In this document: one piece after another, positions 24,117 to 32,861 of the stretch
Layout of the letters: every line of letters starts with the position of its first letter
How positions within the stretch are numbered: position 1 is the first letter of the stretch
Assembly (NCBI GenBank): GCA_947259275.1
Contig: CAMYMH010000007.1
Coordinates: 56,425 to 120,424, forward strand
Length of the DNA stretch: 64,000 bases
Direction: 5' to 3'
Source: an uncultured Acidimicrobiaceae bacterium
GTDB lineage: Bacteria > Actinomycetota > Acidimicrobiia > Spongiisociales > SHLN01
Notes under the pieces: model-generated
Database searches by the model: none
What the model saw: only the letters and a program-made list of their open reading frames with translations
Told to the model about the DNA's origin: nothing
Made by a program: the position numbers and the translations under genes

Positions 24117-25715
24117 CTACATCCGGAAGACGCCGTAGGTCCCGGCCCCCTCGACGACGTTAGATTGCACCGCCGACAGCGAAATCCCCAGCACCGCCCG
24201 GGTGTCGCGCGGGTCGATGATTCCGTCGTCGAGCAGCCGGGCGCTGGTGTAGGAAGCCAGCGACTCACTCTCGATCCGTTCGGCCAGAGCCCGACGCCGG
24301 GCCTCTTCGGCCGGTTCGTCGAATTCGATGCCACGCGCTTCGGCCGCCTGCCGGGCGACGATCGACATGGTCCCGGCCAGCTGCTCGGGCCCCATAACGG
24401 CGGTCTTGGCGTTGGGCCACAGGAATAGAAAGCGCGGCTTGAAGGCGCGGCCGGCCATCCCGTAGTTCCCGGCCCCATAGGAGCCCCCCACCTGCAGGGT
24501 GATGTGGGGCACCGTGCTGTTGGAAACCGCGTTGACCATGAGGGCGCCGTGCTTGATGATGCCGCCCTGCTCGTATTCGCGGCCCACCATGTAGCCGGTC
24601 ACGTTTTGGATGAAGATGAGCGGCAGGTCGGTCTGGTTGGCGAGCTGAATGAACTGGGCCGCCTTCTGAGCCTCCTGCGAGAACAACACTCCCCGGTCGT
24701 TGGCCAGAATCCCGCACTCGAAGCCATGCACCGCCGCCCACCCGGTTACCAGATTCGTACCGTAAAGCGGTTTGAACTCGTCGAAGTCCGAATCGTCCAC
24801 CACCCGGGCAATCACCTCGCGAATATCGAACGGCGTCTTCAGGTCGGCCGGCGCCACCCCGAGCAACTCGGCGGGGTGGTAGCGAGGATCGCGTGATTCA
24901 TGACGTGGACCGGGACCGAGCTTTCGCCAGTTGAGCCGGGAGGCAATCAGCCGGCCGATCCGCATGGCATCCCGTTCGTCAACCGCCATGTAGTCGGCCA
25001 GGCCCGAGGTACGGGCGTGCATCTCCGCCCCGCCCAGTTCCTCGTCGGTCGACTCCTCGCCGGTAGCCATCTTCACCAGCGGCGGCCCTCCCAGGAACAC
25101 CTTGGCCCGCTCCCTGACCATGACCACGTAGTCGGACATTCCAGGCAAATAGGCACCGCCGGCCGTCGAGTTGCCGAACACCAGCGAGATGGTGGGAATG
25201 CCGGCCCCCGACAGGCGGGTGAGCTCACGGAACATGGCACCGCCGGGCAGGAAGATGTCCACCTGCCGCTTGAGGTCGGCACCGCCGGATTCGACCAGGA
25301 AGAACAGGGGCAATCGGTTCGCCCGCGCAATCTCGTAGGCCCGCAGCATCTTGGCCAGCCCGTATGGATTGACGGCGCCACCCCGGACGGTGGGGTCGCT
25401 GGCGAGGATCATGCACTCGACATTGCTCACCGCCCCGATGCCGGTGACCAGGCTCGCCCCGGCCACGTAACCCGTTCCGGCCGCGGCGGTGGGTGACAGT
25501 TCGAGAAAGGGAGCATCGCGGTCGAGCAGCAGCTCGATGCGCTCCCGTGGGAGCAGCTTGCCCCGCCGTCGGTGGCGGTCGACATACTTGTCGCCTCCGC
25601 CGGCCCTGGCTTCGGCGAGGATCGCCTCAAGACCGGCGACCTCGGCTTCCATGGCAGCCCGGTTGTCGGCGAACGCCTCACTCCGGGTGTCGAGTCGTGA
25701 CGCCAAGACCGCCAA
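24117..25715 (-). CDS. Acyl-CoA carboxylase beta subunit (carboxyltransferase), MCC/GCC-type
   Basis: 532 residues. It transfers CO2 from carboxybiotin to an acyl-CoA. Typical segments are NRAAMEAEVAGLEAI, GKLLPRERIELLLDRDAPFLELS, SGGADLKRQVDIFLPGG, FGNSTAGGAYLPGMSDYVVMV, NVTGYMVGREYEQGGIIKHGA, GSYGAGNYGMAGRAF. This matches methylcrotonyl/geranyl-CoA carboxylase rather than propionyl-CoA carboxylase. The start is TTG at 25715 (AGGA 8 nt upstream), giving the normal family N-terminus; a longer frame overlaps the divergent gene. Confidence 0.88.
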   Translation of the reverse strand: MAVLASRLDTRSEAFADNRAAMEAEVAGLEAILAEARAGGGDKYVDRHRRRGKLLPRERIELLLDRDAPFLELSPTAAAGTGYVAGASLVTGIGAVSNVECMILASDPTVRGGAVNPYGLAKMLRAYEIARANRLPLFFLVESGGADLKRQVDIFLPGGAMFRELTRLSGAGIPTISLVFGNSTAGGAYLPGMSDYVVMVRERAKVFLGGPPLVKMATGEESTDEELGGAEMHARTSGLADYMAVDERDAMRIGRLIASRLNWRKLGPGPRHESRDPRYHPAELLGVAPADLKTPFDIREVIARVVDDSDFDEFKPLYGTNLVTGWAAVHGFECGILANDRGVLFSQEAQKAAQFIQLANQTDLPLIFIQNVTGYMVGREYEQGGIIKHGALMVNAVSNSTVPHITLQVGGSYGAGNYGMAGRAFKPRFLFLWPNAKTAVMGPEQLAGTMSIVARQAAEARGIEFDEPAEEARRRALAERIESESLASYTSARLLDDGIIDPRDTRAVLGISLSAVQSNVVEGAGTYGVFRM

Positions 25716-25778
25716 ATTCAGGTTCCTCGCTCGTGCAGGCTGCCCCCGGAGGCCTGTGGAGAGGCCGCCGGGAGGACT

Positions 25779-25809
25779 GAGCCAGCCTACCCGACCGGTA
25801 CACTGGCTC
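25779..25809. promoter_or_regulatory. Candidate operator in the divergent promoter region
   Basis: GAGCCAG (25779-25785) and CTGGCTC (25803-25809), 7-bp arms 17 bp apart. They lie between the divergent carboxylase and enoyl-CoA-hydratase operons. TACACT at 25799-25804 may be a -10 box for the rightward genes. Confidence 0.4.
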
Positions 25810-25830
25810 CCTCGCATCCGTGGAGCATCC

Positions 25831-26598
25831 TTGAGTGCAGATCCGGTCTTGTTCGAGCGGCGCCAAGGGGTCGCCTGGCTCACCATCGACCGGCCGGAGG
25901 CCCGCAACGCCATCAACCAGGCGGTCCGGGAGGGCCTGTTTGCCGGATTTCGTGAGTTCATCGGCGACGACTCCAGCCAGGTCCTCATCCTCACCGGCAC
26001 CGGCGACCAAGCCTTCTGCGCCGGGGCGGACCTCAAGGAAATGGCCGACACCGGCCTCAAGGTCCCGCCCCCGGATTGGCTCCCCTACCTGGGGCGCAAC
26101 CTCCACACCGACAAGCCGGTGATCGCCGCCGTGAACGGAGTCGCCTACGCGGGAGGGTTCTTCCTCGCCCAGCAGTGCGATCTGATCATCGCCGCCGACC
26201 ACGCTCGATTTGCAGTCACCGAGGCTCGCTGGTCGCGGGGCGCCCCCTGGGCGGCCCCCCTTCCCTGGCTCATACCGCCCCGGGTCGCCATGGAGCTGTT
26301 GGTGACCACCGACCCCATCGACGCCTCCCGTGCCCACCAGATCGGGCTGGTCAACCGGGTGGTTCCCGCCGCCGACCTGCCGGCCGCCGCCGAGGCAATG
26401 GCCCGACGGATCCTCGAGAACGCCCCGCTGTCGGTGCGGGCAAGCAAAGCCATGGTGTACGCGGCGGCCGAGCGGGGTTGGTCGGACGCCCTCGACGAGG
26501 GTTACCGCATATTCGAGCCGGTCTACCTGAGCGAAGACGCCCAGGAGGGCCCGCGCGCCTTCAAGGAGAAGCGCCCGCCCCAGTGGAAGGGCCGATGA
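25831..26598 (+). CDS. Enoyl-CoA hydratase/isomerase family protein
   Basis: 255 residues, crotonase fold. ITIDRPEARNAINQAV-like N-terminus, oxyanion-hole segment FCAGADLKEMAD, and AVNGVAYAGGFFLAQQCDLIIAA. Start TTG at 25831 follows GGAG by 5 nt. It is the first gene of a rightward operon and overlaps the AtuA-family gene (ATGA). With the carboxylase next door it may hydrate methylglutaconyl-CoA or isohexenylglutaconyl-CoA (inference). Confidence 0.88.
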   Translation: MSADPVLFERRQGVAWLTIDRPEARNAINQAVREGLFAGFREFIGDDSSQVLILTGTGDQAFCAGADLKEMADTGLKVPPPDWLPYLGRNLHTDKPVIAAVNGVAYAGGFFLAQQCDLIIAADHARFAVTEARWSRGAPWAAPLPWLIPPRVAMELLVTTDPIDASRAHQIGLVNRVVPAADLPAAAEAMARRILENAPLSVRASKAMVYAAAERGWSDALDEGYRIFEPVYLSEDAQEGPRAFKEKRPPQWKGR

Positions 26599-28373
26599 CC
26601 GAGCCGATCCGGATCGCCAACTGCTCTGGCTTCTACGGCGATCGAACCTCGGCCCCCCGCGAGATGCTGGAGGGGGGGCCGATCGACTTCCTCACCGGCG
26701 ACTATCTAGCCGAGTTGACCATGCTCATCCTCTGGAAGGACCGCCAGAAGGATCCCGAGGGCGGCTATGCCCGGACATTCCTCGGCCAGATGGAGGACGT
26801 GCTCGGCCTGATTGCCGAGCGGGGCGTCAAGGTGGTGGTAAACGCCGGTGGCCTCAACCCGCAGGGTCTGGCTGAGCGCCTCGAACAGCTGGCGGGCCAT
26901 CTGGGAATCGGTATCCCCATCGCTCACATCGAGGGTGACGATGTGCTGGGACGACTGGCCGAATGGCAGGCGGCCGGTCACGACCTGGATCATCTGGAGA
27001 CCCGGCAGGCACTGGCCGAGGTGCCGGCCGAACCGGTCACCGCCAACGCCTATCTCGGTGCCTGGGGAATCGTCGACGCCCTCGAACGGGGCGCGCAGAT
27101 CGTCATCTGCGGACGGGTGACCGATGCCTCGCTGGTGGTGGGTCCGGCCGCCTGGGCCCATGATTGGGAGCGCGATGATTGGGATCAGCTGGCGGGAGCA
27201 GTGGCGGCCGGCCACGTGCTCGAGTGCGGTCCCCAGGCGACGGGTGGCAATTACGCCTTCTTCCAGGAGGTTCCCGGTCTCGAGCACCCGGGCTTCCCGA
27301 TCGCCGAGGTCGCCTCCGACGGATCCTTCGTCGTGACCAAACATCCCGATACCGGCGGCCGGGTTTCCGTCGGGACCGTCACTGCACAATTCCTGTACGA
27401 GATCGCCGAGCCCGCCTACCTAAATCCGGACGTGGTGGCTCGCTTCGACACTGTGCACTTGCAGGAGGTGGGGCCCGACCGGGTGCAGGTGTCGGGAGTG
27501 CGGGGCGAGCCGGCTCCACCGACCACCAAGCTGGCCATCAACTACTTCGGTGGCTACCGCAACCGAATGACGCTGGTGTTGACCGGCCTCGATATCGAAG
27601 CAAAGGCCCGTGCCTTTGAGCGAGCACTGGTGGATCGCCTGGGTGGTACCGACGGTTTCGCCTGCTTTGACAGCCGCCTCGCCCGCACCGATCACGTCGA
27701 TCCGATCACGAACGAATCGGCGAGCGCCACCCTCACGATCACGGTCAAGGATCCTGATCGGGATCGAGTATCGAGATCGTTCTCCAGTGCGGTGATCGAG
27801 CTGGCGCTCGCCAACTATCCCGGTCTCTACGCCACCTCTCCACCGGAGCTCGGCCGGCCTTATGGCGTCTACTGGCCCACCCTGGTTCCATCGCACCTGA
27901 TCCAGCAGCGAGTCAGCCTCGACGGGACCACCCACCTGGTGGCGGTGGCCGAGCCCGAATCCGGTCCACCGGTCGAGCCAGATCACACGGTGCTTCCGCC
28001 GCCGCCCAACGGTCCGACCGAGCGGGTGCCCTTGGGTACGGTCTTCGGTGCCCGCTCGGGCGACAAGGGCGGCAACGCCAACCTGGGCGTGTGGGCCAGG
28101 AGCGACGGCGGCTACGCCTGGCTGGCCGGCTTCCTCACGGTCCAGGAGCTGCGCCGGCTGATCCGGGAGACAGCCGACCTCGAGGTGCGGAGATTTGAGC
28201 TTCCCAACCTTCGGGCCCTCAACTTCGTCATCGTCGGAATTCTGGGTGAGGGGGTGGCTTCCTCAACCAGGCCGGACCCGCAGGCCAAGTCGCTGGGAGA
28301 GTTCCTGCGAGCTCGGCTGATCGACCTCCCGGTGGCATTACTGTCCGATGCGCCGAAAGGATTCGCTTCATGA
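26595..28373 (+). CDS. AtuA-family protein (DUF1446 type)
   Basis: 592 residues. MTEPIRIANCSGFYGDR...MLEGGPIDFLTGDYLAELTM is the family N-terminus, with ICGRVTDASLVVGPAAW and KLAINYFGGYRNRM later. A C-terminal domain with GTVFGARSGDKGGNANLGVW matches the small AtuA-associated domain fused to AtuA in many actinobacteria. AtuA is required for acyclic terpene use in Pseudomonas, but its reaction is not established. It sits between a hydratase and an acyl-CoA dehydrogenase with overlapping ends. Confidence 0.85.
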   Translation: MTEPIRIANCSGFYGDRTSAPREMLEGGPIDFLTGDYLAELTMLILWKDRQKDPEGGYARTFLGQMEDVLGLIAERGVKVVVNAGGLNPQGLAERLEQLAGHLGIGIPIAHIEGDDVLGRLAEWQAAGHDLDHLETRQALAEVPAEPVTANAYLGAWGIVDALERGAQIVICGRVTDASLVVGPAAWAHDWERDDWDQLAGAVAAGHVLECGPQATGGNYAFFQEVPGLEHPGFPIAEVASDGSFVVTKHPDTGGRVSVGTVTAQFLYEIAEPAYLNPDVVARFDTVHLQEVGPDRVQVSGVRGEPAPPTTKLAINYFGGYRNRMTLVLTGLDIEAKARAFERALVDRLGGTDGFACFDSRLARTDHVDPITNESASATLTITVKDPDRDRVSRSFSSAVIELALANYPGLYATSPPELGRPYGVYWPTLVPSHLIQQRVSLDGTTHLVAVAEPESGPPVEPDHTVLPPPPNGPTERVPLGTVFGARSGDKGGNANLGVWARSDGGYAWLAGFLTVQELRRLIRETADLEVRRFELPNLRALNFVIVGILGEGVASSTRPDPQAKSLGEFLRARLIDLPVALLSDAPKGFAS

Positions 28374-29524
28374 ACTTCCTGGAATCCGACGAGCAGACGC
28401 TGCTCCGCCAGACCGTGGCCGAGATCGCTGCCAAATACGGCCACCGCTACTACGCCGAACGGGCTCGGGGTGGCTTGAAGGTCGACGAGCTGTGGGACGA
28501 AATGGCGGCGGCCGGCTTCGTCGGCGTCAACGTGGCTGAGGAGTACGGCGGGGGCGGCAAGGGCATCACCGAGCTGTCGATGGTGTGTGAGGAGCTGGCG
28601 GCCGCCGGGTGCCCGTTGCTGGTGATGGTGGTGTCGCCCGCCATTTGTGGTTCGGTGATCGGACGGTTCGGGAGCGGCGAGCAGAAGAGCCGATGGCTGC
28701 CGGATATCGCCTCGGGAGCGACCAAGATGGCGTTCGCCATCACGGAACCCGACGCAGGATCGAATTCCCACAATCTCGCCACCGCGGCCCGCCGGGACGG
28801 GGAAGGGTATTGGCTGAACGGCACCAAGCACTACATCTCGGCGGCCGACGAAGCCGATCAGATCCTGGTCGTGACCCGCACCGGCACCGATGAGGCCACC
28901 GGACAGGGGGAGCTGTCACTCTTCATCGTCGACGCCGACGCCGACGGACTCGACCGGAGCCTGATCCCGGTCGAGATCGTGTCCCCCGAGAAGCAGTTCA
29001 CGCTCTTCTTCGACGATGTGTTCGTATCGGCCGACCGTCTAATCGGCACCGAGGGAGACGGCCTGCGCCAGGTGTTTGCCGGCCTCAACCCGGAGCGCAT
29101 CACCGGAGCCGCCATCGGCGCCGGAGTCGGCCGGTACGCGTTGGAGCGAGCCGCCGACTACGCCCGGGAGCGGGCGGTATGGGGAACACCGATCGGCACC
29201 CACCAGGGAATCGCCCATCCGCTCGCCGAGGCCAAGATCGAGGTAGAACTGGCCCGGCTCATGACCTACAAAGCCGCCTGGCTTTACGACCACGACCTCG
29301 ACGCAGGCGAAGCTGCCAACATCGCCAAGTATGCGGCTGCCGAAGCCGCCATCCACGCCCTCGACCAGGCCATCCAGACCCACGGTGGACACGGCCTCGC
29401 CACCGAGTACGGTCTCGCCGACCTGTGGGGAGGCGTCCGGTTGCTGCGCACGGCTCCCATCAGCCGCGAGATGATCCTCAATTTCGTTGCCCAGCACTCA
29501 CTGGGACTGCCGAAGTCTTATTGA
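28370..29524 (+). CDS. Acyl-CoA dehydrogenase, IVD/AtuD-like
   Basis: 384 residues, FAD-dependent. FAITEPDAGSNSHNL and WLNGTKHYIS are standard FAD/substrate motifs. The common C-terminal EGT-E-I catalytic Glu is missing (the region reads APISREMILNF). A Glu in GLNPERITGAA aligns with the alternative catalytic position known for isovaleryl- and long-chain acyl-CoA dehydrogenases (family knowledge; alignment by eye). It overlaps the AtuA-family gene by 4 bp and ends the operon. Confidence 0.85.
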   Translation: MNFLESDEQTLLRQTVAEIAAKYGHRYYAERARGGLKVDELWDEMAAAGFVGVNVAEEYGGGGKGITELSMVCEELAAAGCPLLVMVVSPAICGSVIGRFGSGEQKSRWLPDIASGATKMAFAITEPDAGSNSHNLATAARRDGEGYWLNGTKHYISAADEADQILVVTRTGTDEATGQGELSLFIVDADADGLDRSLIPVEIVSPEKQFTLFFDDVFVSADRLIGTEGDGLRQVFAGLNPERITGAAIGAGVGRYALERAADYARERAVWGTPIGTHQGIAHPLAEAKIEVELARLMTYKAAWLYDHDLDAGEAANIAKYAAAEAAIHALDQAIQTHGGHGLATEYGLADLWGGVRLLRTAPISREMILNFVAQHSLGLPKSY

Positions 29525-29599
29525 GAGAATTGTCATGTACCCGACATATGGGAACCTACGGTTGCCACTCGTGAGTTATAGGGGCGAACGGAGAGCAAG

Positions 29600-30154
29600 A
29601 TGGCACAGCTAACCAAGACCAAGGCCCGCCGGGCGGTCGTCGCCGCCTTCATCTCGGCCCTCATCGTCGGGTCGGCGGTCTCACTCGCCTTCGTGGCAGG
29701 CGACGCCCCCGCGGCCGGCCCAAGCACCGTGGCCGGGCCGGCGCCCGAAACCATCGATTACGTGAACTACGAGACCCCCGACCAGCTGCTGGAGGGCCAT
29801 GCCGGCCGGCCGCTCGTCATCAACTTCTTCGCCTCCTGGTGCGCACCCTGCCGTGCCGAGCTCCCCGATTTGGCGGCCGCCCACGCCAAGTTCGGCGACC
29901 GAGTCGACTTCGTCGGGGTCGATTTCCAAGAGGCTTCGGAAGCAGCCGCCGCCGAACTGCTCTACGAGACCGGGATCACCTACCCGATCATGGAGGACCC
30001 GGATGGAGCCCTGTTGCGTGAGCTGGGCACCCTCCCCACCATGCCAACCACGATCTTCGTCACCGCCGACAGCGTGATCCTGGAACGGCATCACGGCCTC
30101 ATCCTCTCGGACCAGCTGGACGAGCGGATCGAAGAGATAATCGCCGCCTCGTGA
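29600..30154 (+). CDS. Membrane-anchored TlpA/ResA-like thioredoxin
   Basis: 184 residues. One N-terminal anchor (VVAAFISALIVGSAVSLAFVAG) is followed by a thioredoxin domain with WCAPC near residue 80 and cis-Pro in LPTMPTTIFV. The GEFP-type surface is replaced by acidic sequence. It is coupled by GTGA to ccdA, the usual electron donor, so the pair moves reducing power to the outside, for example to apocytochrome c cysteines. Confidence 0.88.
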   Translation: MAQLTKTKARRAVVAAFISALIVGSAVSLAFVAGDAPAAGPSTVAGPAPETIDYVNYETPDQLLEGHAGRPLVINFFASWCAPCRAELPDLAAAHAKFGDRVDFVGVDFQEASEAAAAELLYETGITYPIMEDPDGALLRELGTLPTMPTTIFVTADSVILERHHGLILSDQLDERIEEIIAAS

Positions 30155-31020
30155 TCTTCGCCTTCGCCGCCGGATTGCTCTCCACCGTCAACCCGTGCGG
30201 CTTCGCCATGCTCCCCGCCTACCTCAGCTTCTTCATGGGTCTCAACGAGGATGAGGACGTTCCCCGCCGGGTAGTGGTAGGCCGGGCGCTCAAGATCGGG
30301 CTCATCATGTCGTCGGGTTTCGTTGCCATCTTCGGGACCACCGGGCTCATCATCCGTTTCGGGGGCGAAGCCATCCAGGACTCGATCGCCAATGGGCTGG
30401 CCTGGATTGCCACCGTCACCGGTGGAGGCATAGTGGTTCTCGGCGTATGGCTGCTGATGGGCAACTCGCTCAAGGTGCGGGTGCCGAACTTCCGCACCAA
30501 TACCAAGAGTGAAGGCACCGGGACCATCTTCACATTCGGCATCTCCTACGCCCTCGCTTCGCTCTCATGCGCCTTTCCCATCTTCGCCGGGGTGATTGCT
30601 GCCTCGTTCAGCCAGAACCTGGTCGAGGGGGTTGGCAGCTTCTTCGCCTATGCCGCCGGGATGGCGGCCGTCGTCATGGTGCTCACCGTCGGGCTGGCCC
30701 TCGGAAAGGACAGGATGGTGCACCGGCTGCGCCGGGCTTCCCACCTCTTCGACCGGGTTTCGGGGATCGTGCTGGTGGTGGCGGGGGCTTTTATCGTCTT
30801 CTACTGGACTTTGGTCCTCTCGAGTGGCGAGAACGCCCTGTCCACTAACGCCCTGACGGTGTGGGTCGAGGGCCTGCAGTCCGACCTGACCGACCTCATC
30901 GGCACCCTCCCACTATGGGCGTGGATACCGATCCTCGCCCTCCCGATCGCCATCGCCGCCGCTTACGCCCTCCGGGGCCAAGAGCCCGCCGAGCGCGAGC
31001 TGGAGGAATCCACGGCCTGA
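30151..31020 (+). CDS. ccdA: Cytochrome c biogenesis protein CcdA
   Basis: 289 residues, six to seven helices. The paired transmembrane cysteines are in STVNPCGFAMLPAYL and ALASLSCAFPIFAGVI, which pass electrons from cytosolic thioredoxin to an external partner. An extra C-terminal helix follows a VEGLQSDLTDLIGTLPLWAW segment. The GTG overlaps the preceding thioredoxin gene. It is 24 kb from the ccm cluster but likely serves the same pathway. Confidence 0.9.
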   Translation: MIFAFAAGLLSTVNPCGFAMLPAYLSFFMGLNEDEDVPRRVVVGRALKIGLIMSSGFVAIFGTTGLIIRFGGEAIQDSIANGLAWIATVTGGGIVVLGVWLLMGNSLKVRVPNFRTNTKSEGTGTIFTFGISYALASLSCAFPIFAGVIAASFSQNLVEGVGSFFAYAAGMAAVVMVLTVGLALGKDRMVHRLRRASHLFDRVSGIVLVVAGAFIVFYWTLVLSSGENALSTNALTVWVEGLQSDLTDLIGTLPLWAWIPILALPIAIAAAYALRGQEPAERELEESTA

Positions 31021-31040
31021 GGCCACTAGATTCGAAGGAC

Positions 31041-32861
31041 GTGACTACTTCGTCGATCGTTCCATTCTGGAAGCCCGACTCGGATACGATCGCCAACGCC
31101 AACGTCACCCGGTTCGCCACCGAGCTTGGCATCGACACCTACGAGGATCTGCATCGCTGGTCGGCCGAGCATCGAGCCGAGTTCTGGGAAAAGACCATCG
31201 ACCGCCTCGGCATCGTGTACCGGACCGCTCCCGATGAGATCCTCGCTCGGCCGGTCGAACCACGCGCCCCGCGCTGGCTGCCCGGTGCCCGCCTCAACAT
31301 CGTCGAGAGCTGCTTTCTCGCCGAGTCCGCTGCCACCGCGGTGGTGTTTGAGCACCAGGGCGAGCGGGGTCGCCTGACGTACGGGCAGCTCGAGGCCCTG
31401 GTCGACCGGGTGGCCCACGGCCTCCACCAGCTTGGTTTGCACCGGGGAAGCCGGGTCGCCATCGCCATGCCGATGACTGTCCAGGCAGTGGCCGGCTATC
31501 TCGGCATTCTGAAGGCCGGCTGCGTGGTGGTGTCCATCGCCGATAGTTTCGCGGCCGGCGAGATCCGGACCCGACTGGAGATAGCCGGCGCCGATGCGGT
31601 CATCACCCAGGGGGCGGTCCACCGGGGGCGACGGATTCTCCCCATGTACGCCAAGGTGCTCGAGGCCGAGGCGCCCCGCGCCATCGTGGTGGAGCCCGAG
31701 CCCGGACAGCTGCGGGAGGGCGACCTCGATTGGGAGGAGTTCCTGGGCCCAACCGATCCCTTCGAAGCCGTCGAGGTGGGGAGCGACGACTACATGAACA
31801 TCCTGTTCTCGTCCGGCACCACCGGCGAGCCCAAAGCGATCCCGTGGACCCACCTGACCCCCATCAAGGCGGCGTCCGACGCCCACTTCCACCACGATGT
31901 GCGAGCCGGTGATGTGCTCAACTGGCCAACCAATCTTGGATGGATGATGGGCCCCTGGCTCATATTCGCCGCGCTGGTCAATCGGGCAACCATTGCTCTG
32001 TTCGACGACGCCCCCACCGAGCGGTGGTTCGGCGAGTTCGTCCAATGGGCCGGGGTCACAATGCTCGGAGTCGTCCCCAGCCTGGTGCGGACCTGGCGGG
32101 AAACCGAGTGCATGGAGGAGCTGAACTGGAGCCGGATCCGGACGTTCAGCAGCACCGGCGAGGCCTCGAACCGGGCCGACATGCGCTACCTCATGAGCCT
32201 GGCGGGCGGCCGGCCGGTTATCGAGTACTGCGGGGGGACCGAAGTCGGAGGAGGCTACATCACCGGCACCGTGGTTCAACCGTGTGTCCCGGCCGCCTTC
32301 TCCACCCCTGCCCTCGGCCTGGACGTCGTGATTCTCGACGAAACCGGCGAGGAGGCCGAGGTCGGCGAACTGTTCCTGGTACCACCGTCGATCGGGTTTT
32401 CGGCCGAGCTGCTGAACCGAGACCACGACGAGGAGTACTACACGGGGACCCCACCAGGACCGCAGGGACAACAGCTGCGGCGCCACGGTGACTACTTCAC
32501 TCACCTTGGCGGCCCCTATTACCGGGCCAGTGGCCGGGTGGACGACACCATGAACCTCGGTGGCATCAAGGTGAGCTCGGCAGAGATCGAGCGAGTTGCC
32601 ATCGGCCTCGGTGGTGTTCGAGAGGCCGCCGCCATCGCCGTTCCCGCCCAGGGCGGCGGCCCCAGCAAGCTCATCATCTACGTGGTCGGTGAGGAGGACG
32701 CCGACCTCACCGACATCAAGGACGAGATCGCCGAGGCGGTCCGCAGCCAGCTCAACCCGCTGTTCAAGGTGCATTCGGTCATCCCGATCGAGGCGCTGCC
32801 CCGGACCGCCTCGAACAAGGTGAAACGACGCGACCTGCGCGACCACTATCTGGAGGGGTGA
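31041..32861 (+). CDS. Acetoacetyl-CoA synthetase-like AMP-forming ligase
   Basis: 606 residues. ANL-superfamily motifs: P-loop-like FSSGTTGEPKAIPWTH, EYCGGTEVGGGYIT, and the hinge region HGDYFTHLGGPYYRASGRVDDTMNLGGIKVSSAEIE, then the C-terminal Lys in RTASNKVKRRDL. The N-terminus (FATELGIDTYEDLHRWSAEHRAEFWEKTI) fits acetyl/acetoacetyl-CoA synthetases. It activates a short-chain acid with ATP and CoA; acetoacetate would fit leucine breakdown. GTG at 31041 follows AAGGA closely. It overlaps the next gene by one base. Confidence 0.82.
   Translation: MTTSSIVPFWKPDSDTIANANVTRFATELGIDTYEDLHRWSAEHRAEFWEKTIDRLGIVYRTAPDEILARPVEPRAPRWLPGARLNIVESCFLAESAATAVVFEHQGERGRLTYGQLEALVDRVAHGLHQLGLHRGSRVAIAMPMTVQAVAGYLGILKAGCVVVSIADSFAAGEIRTRLEIAGADAVITQGAVHRGRRILPMYAKVLEAEAPRAIVVEPEPGQLREGDLDWEEFLGPTDPFEAVEVGSDDYMNILFSSGTTGEPKAIPWTHLTPIKAASDAHFHHDVRAGDVLNWPTNLGWMMGPWLIFAALVNRATIALFDDAPTERWFGEFVQWAGVTMLGVVPSLVRTWRETECMEELNWSRIRTFSSTGEASNRADMRYLMSLAGGRPVIEYCGGTEVGGGYITGTVVQPCVPAAFSTPALGLDVVILDETGEEAEVGELFLVPPSIGFSAELLNRDHDEEYYTGTPPGPQGQQLRRHGDYFTHLGGPYYRASGRVDDTMNLGGIKVSSAEIERVAIGLGGVREAAAIAVPAQGGGPSKLIIYVVGEEDADLTDIKDEIAEAVRSQLNPLFKVHSVIPIEALPRTASNKVKRRDLRDHYLEG

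Noticed and set aside
31026..32846. Minus-strand frame of 606 codons
   Set aside because: Antisense to the AMP-forming ligase, which has full ANL motifs.
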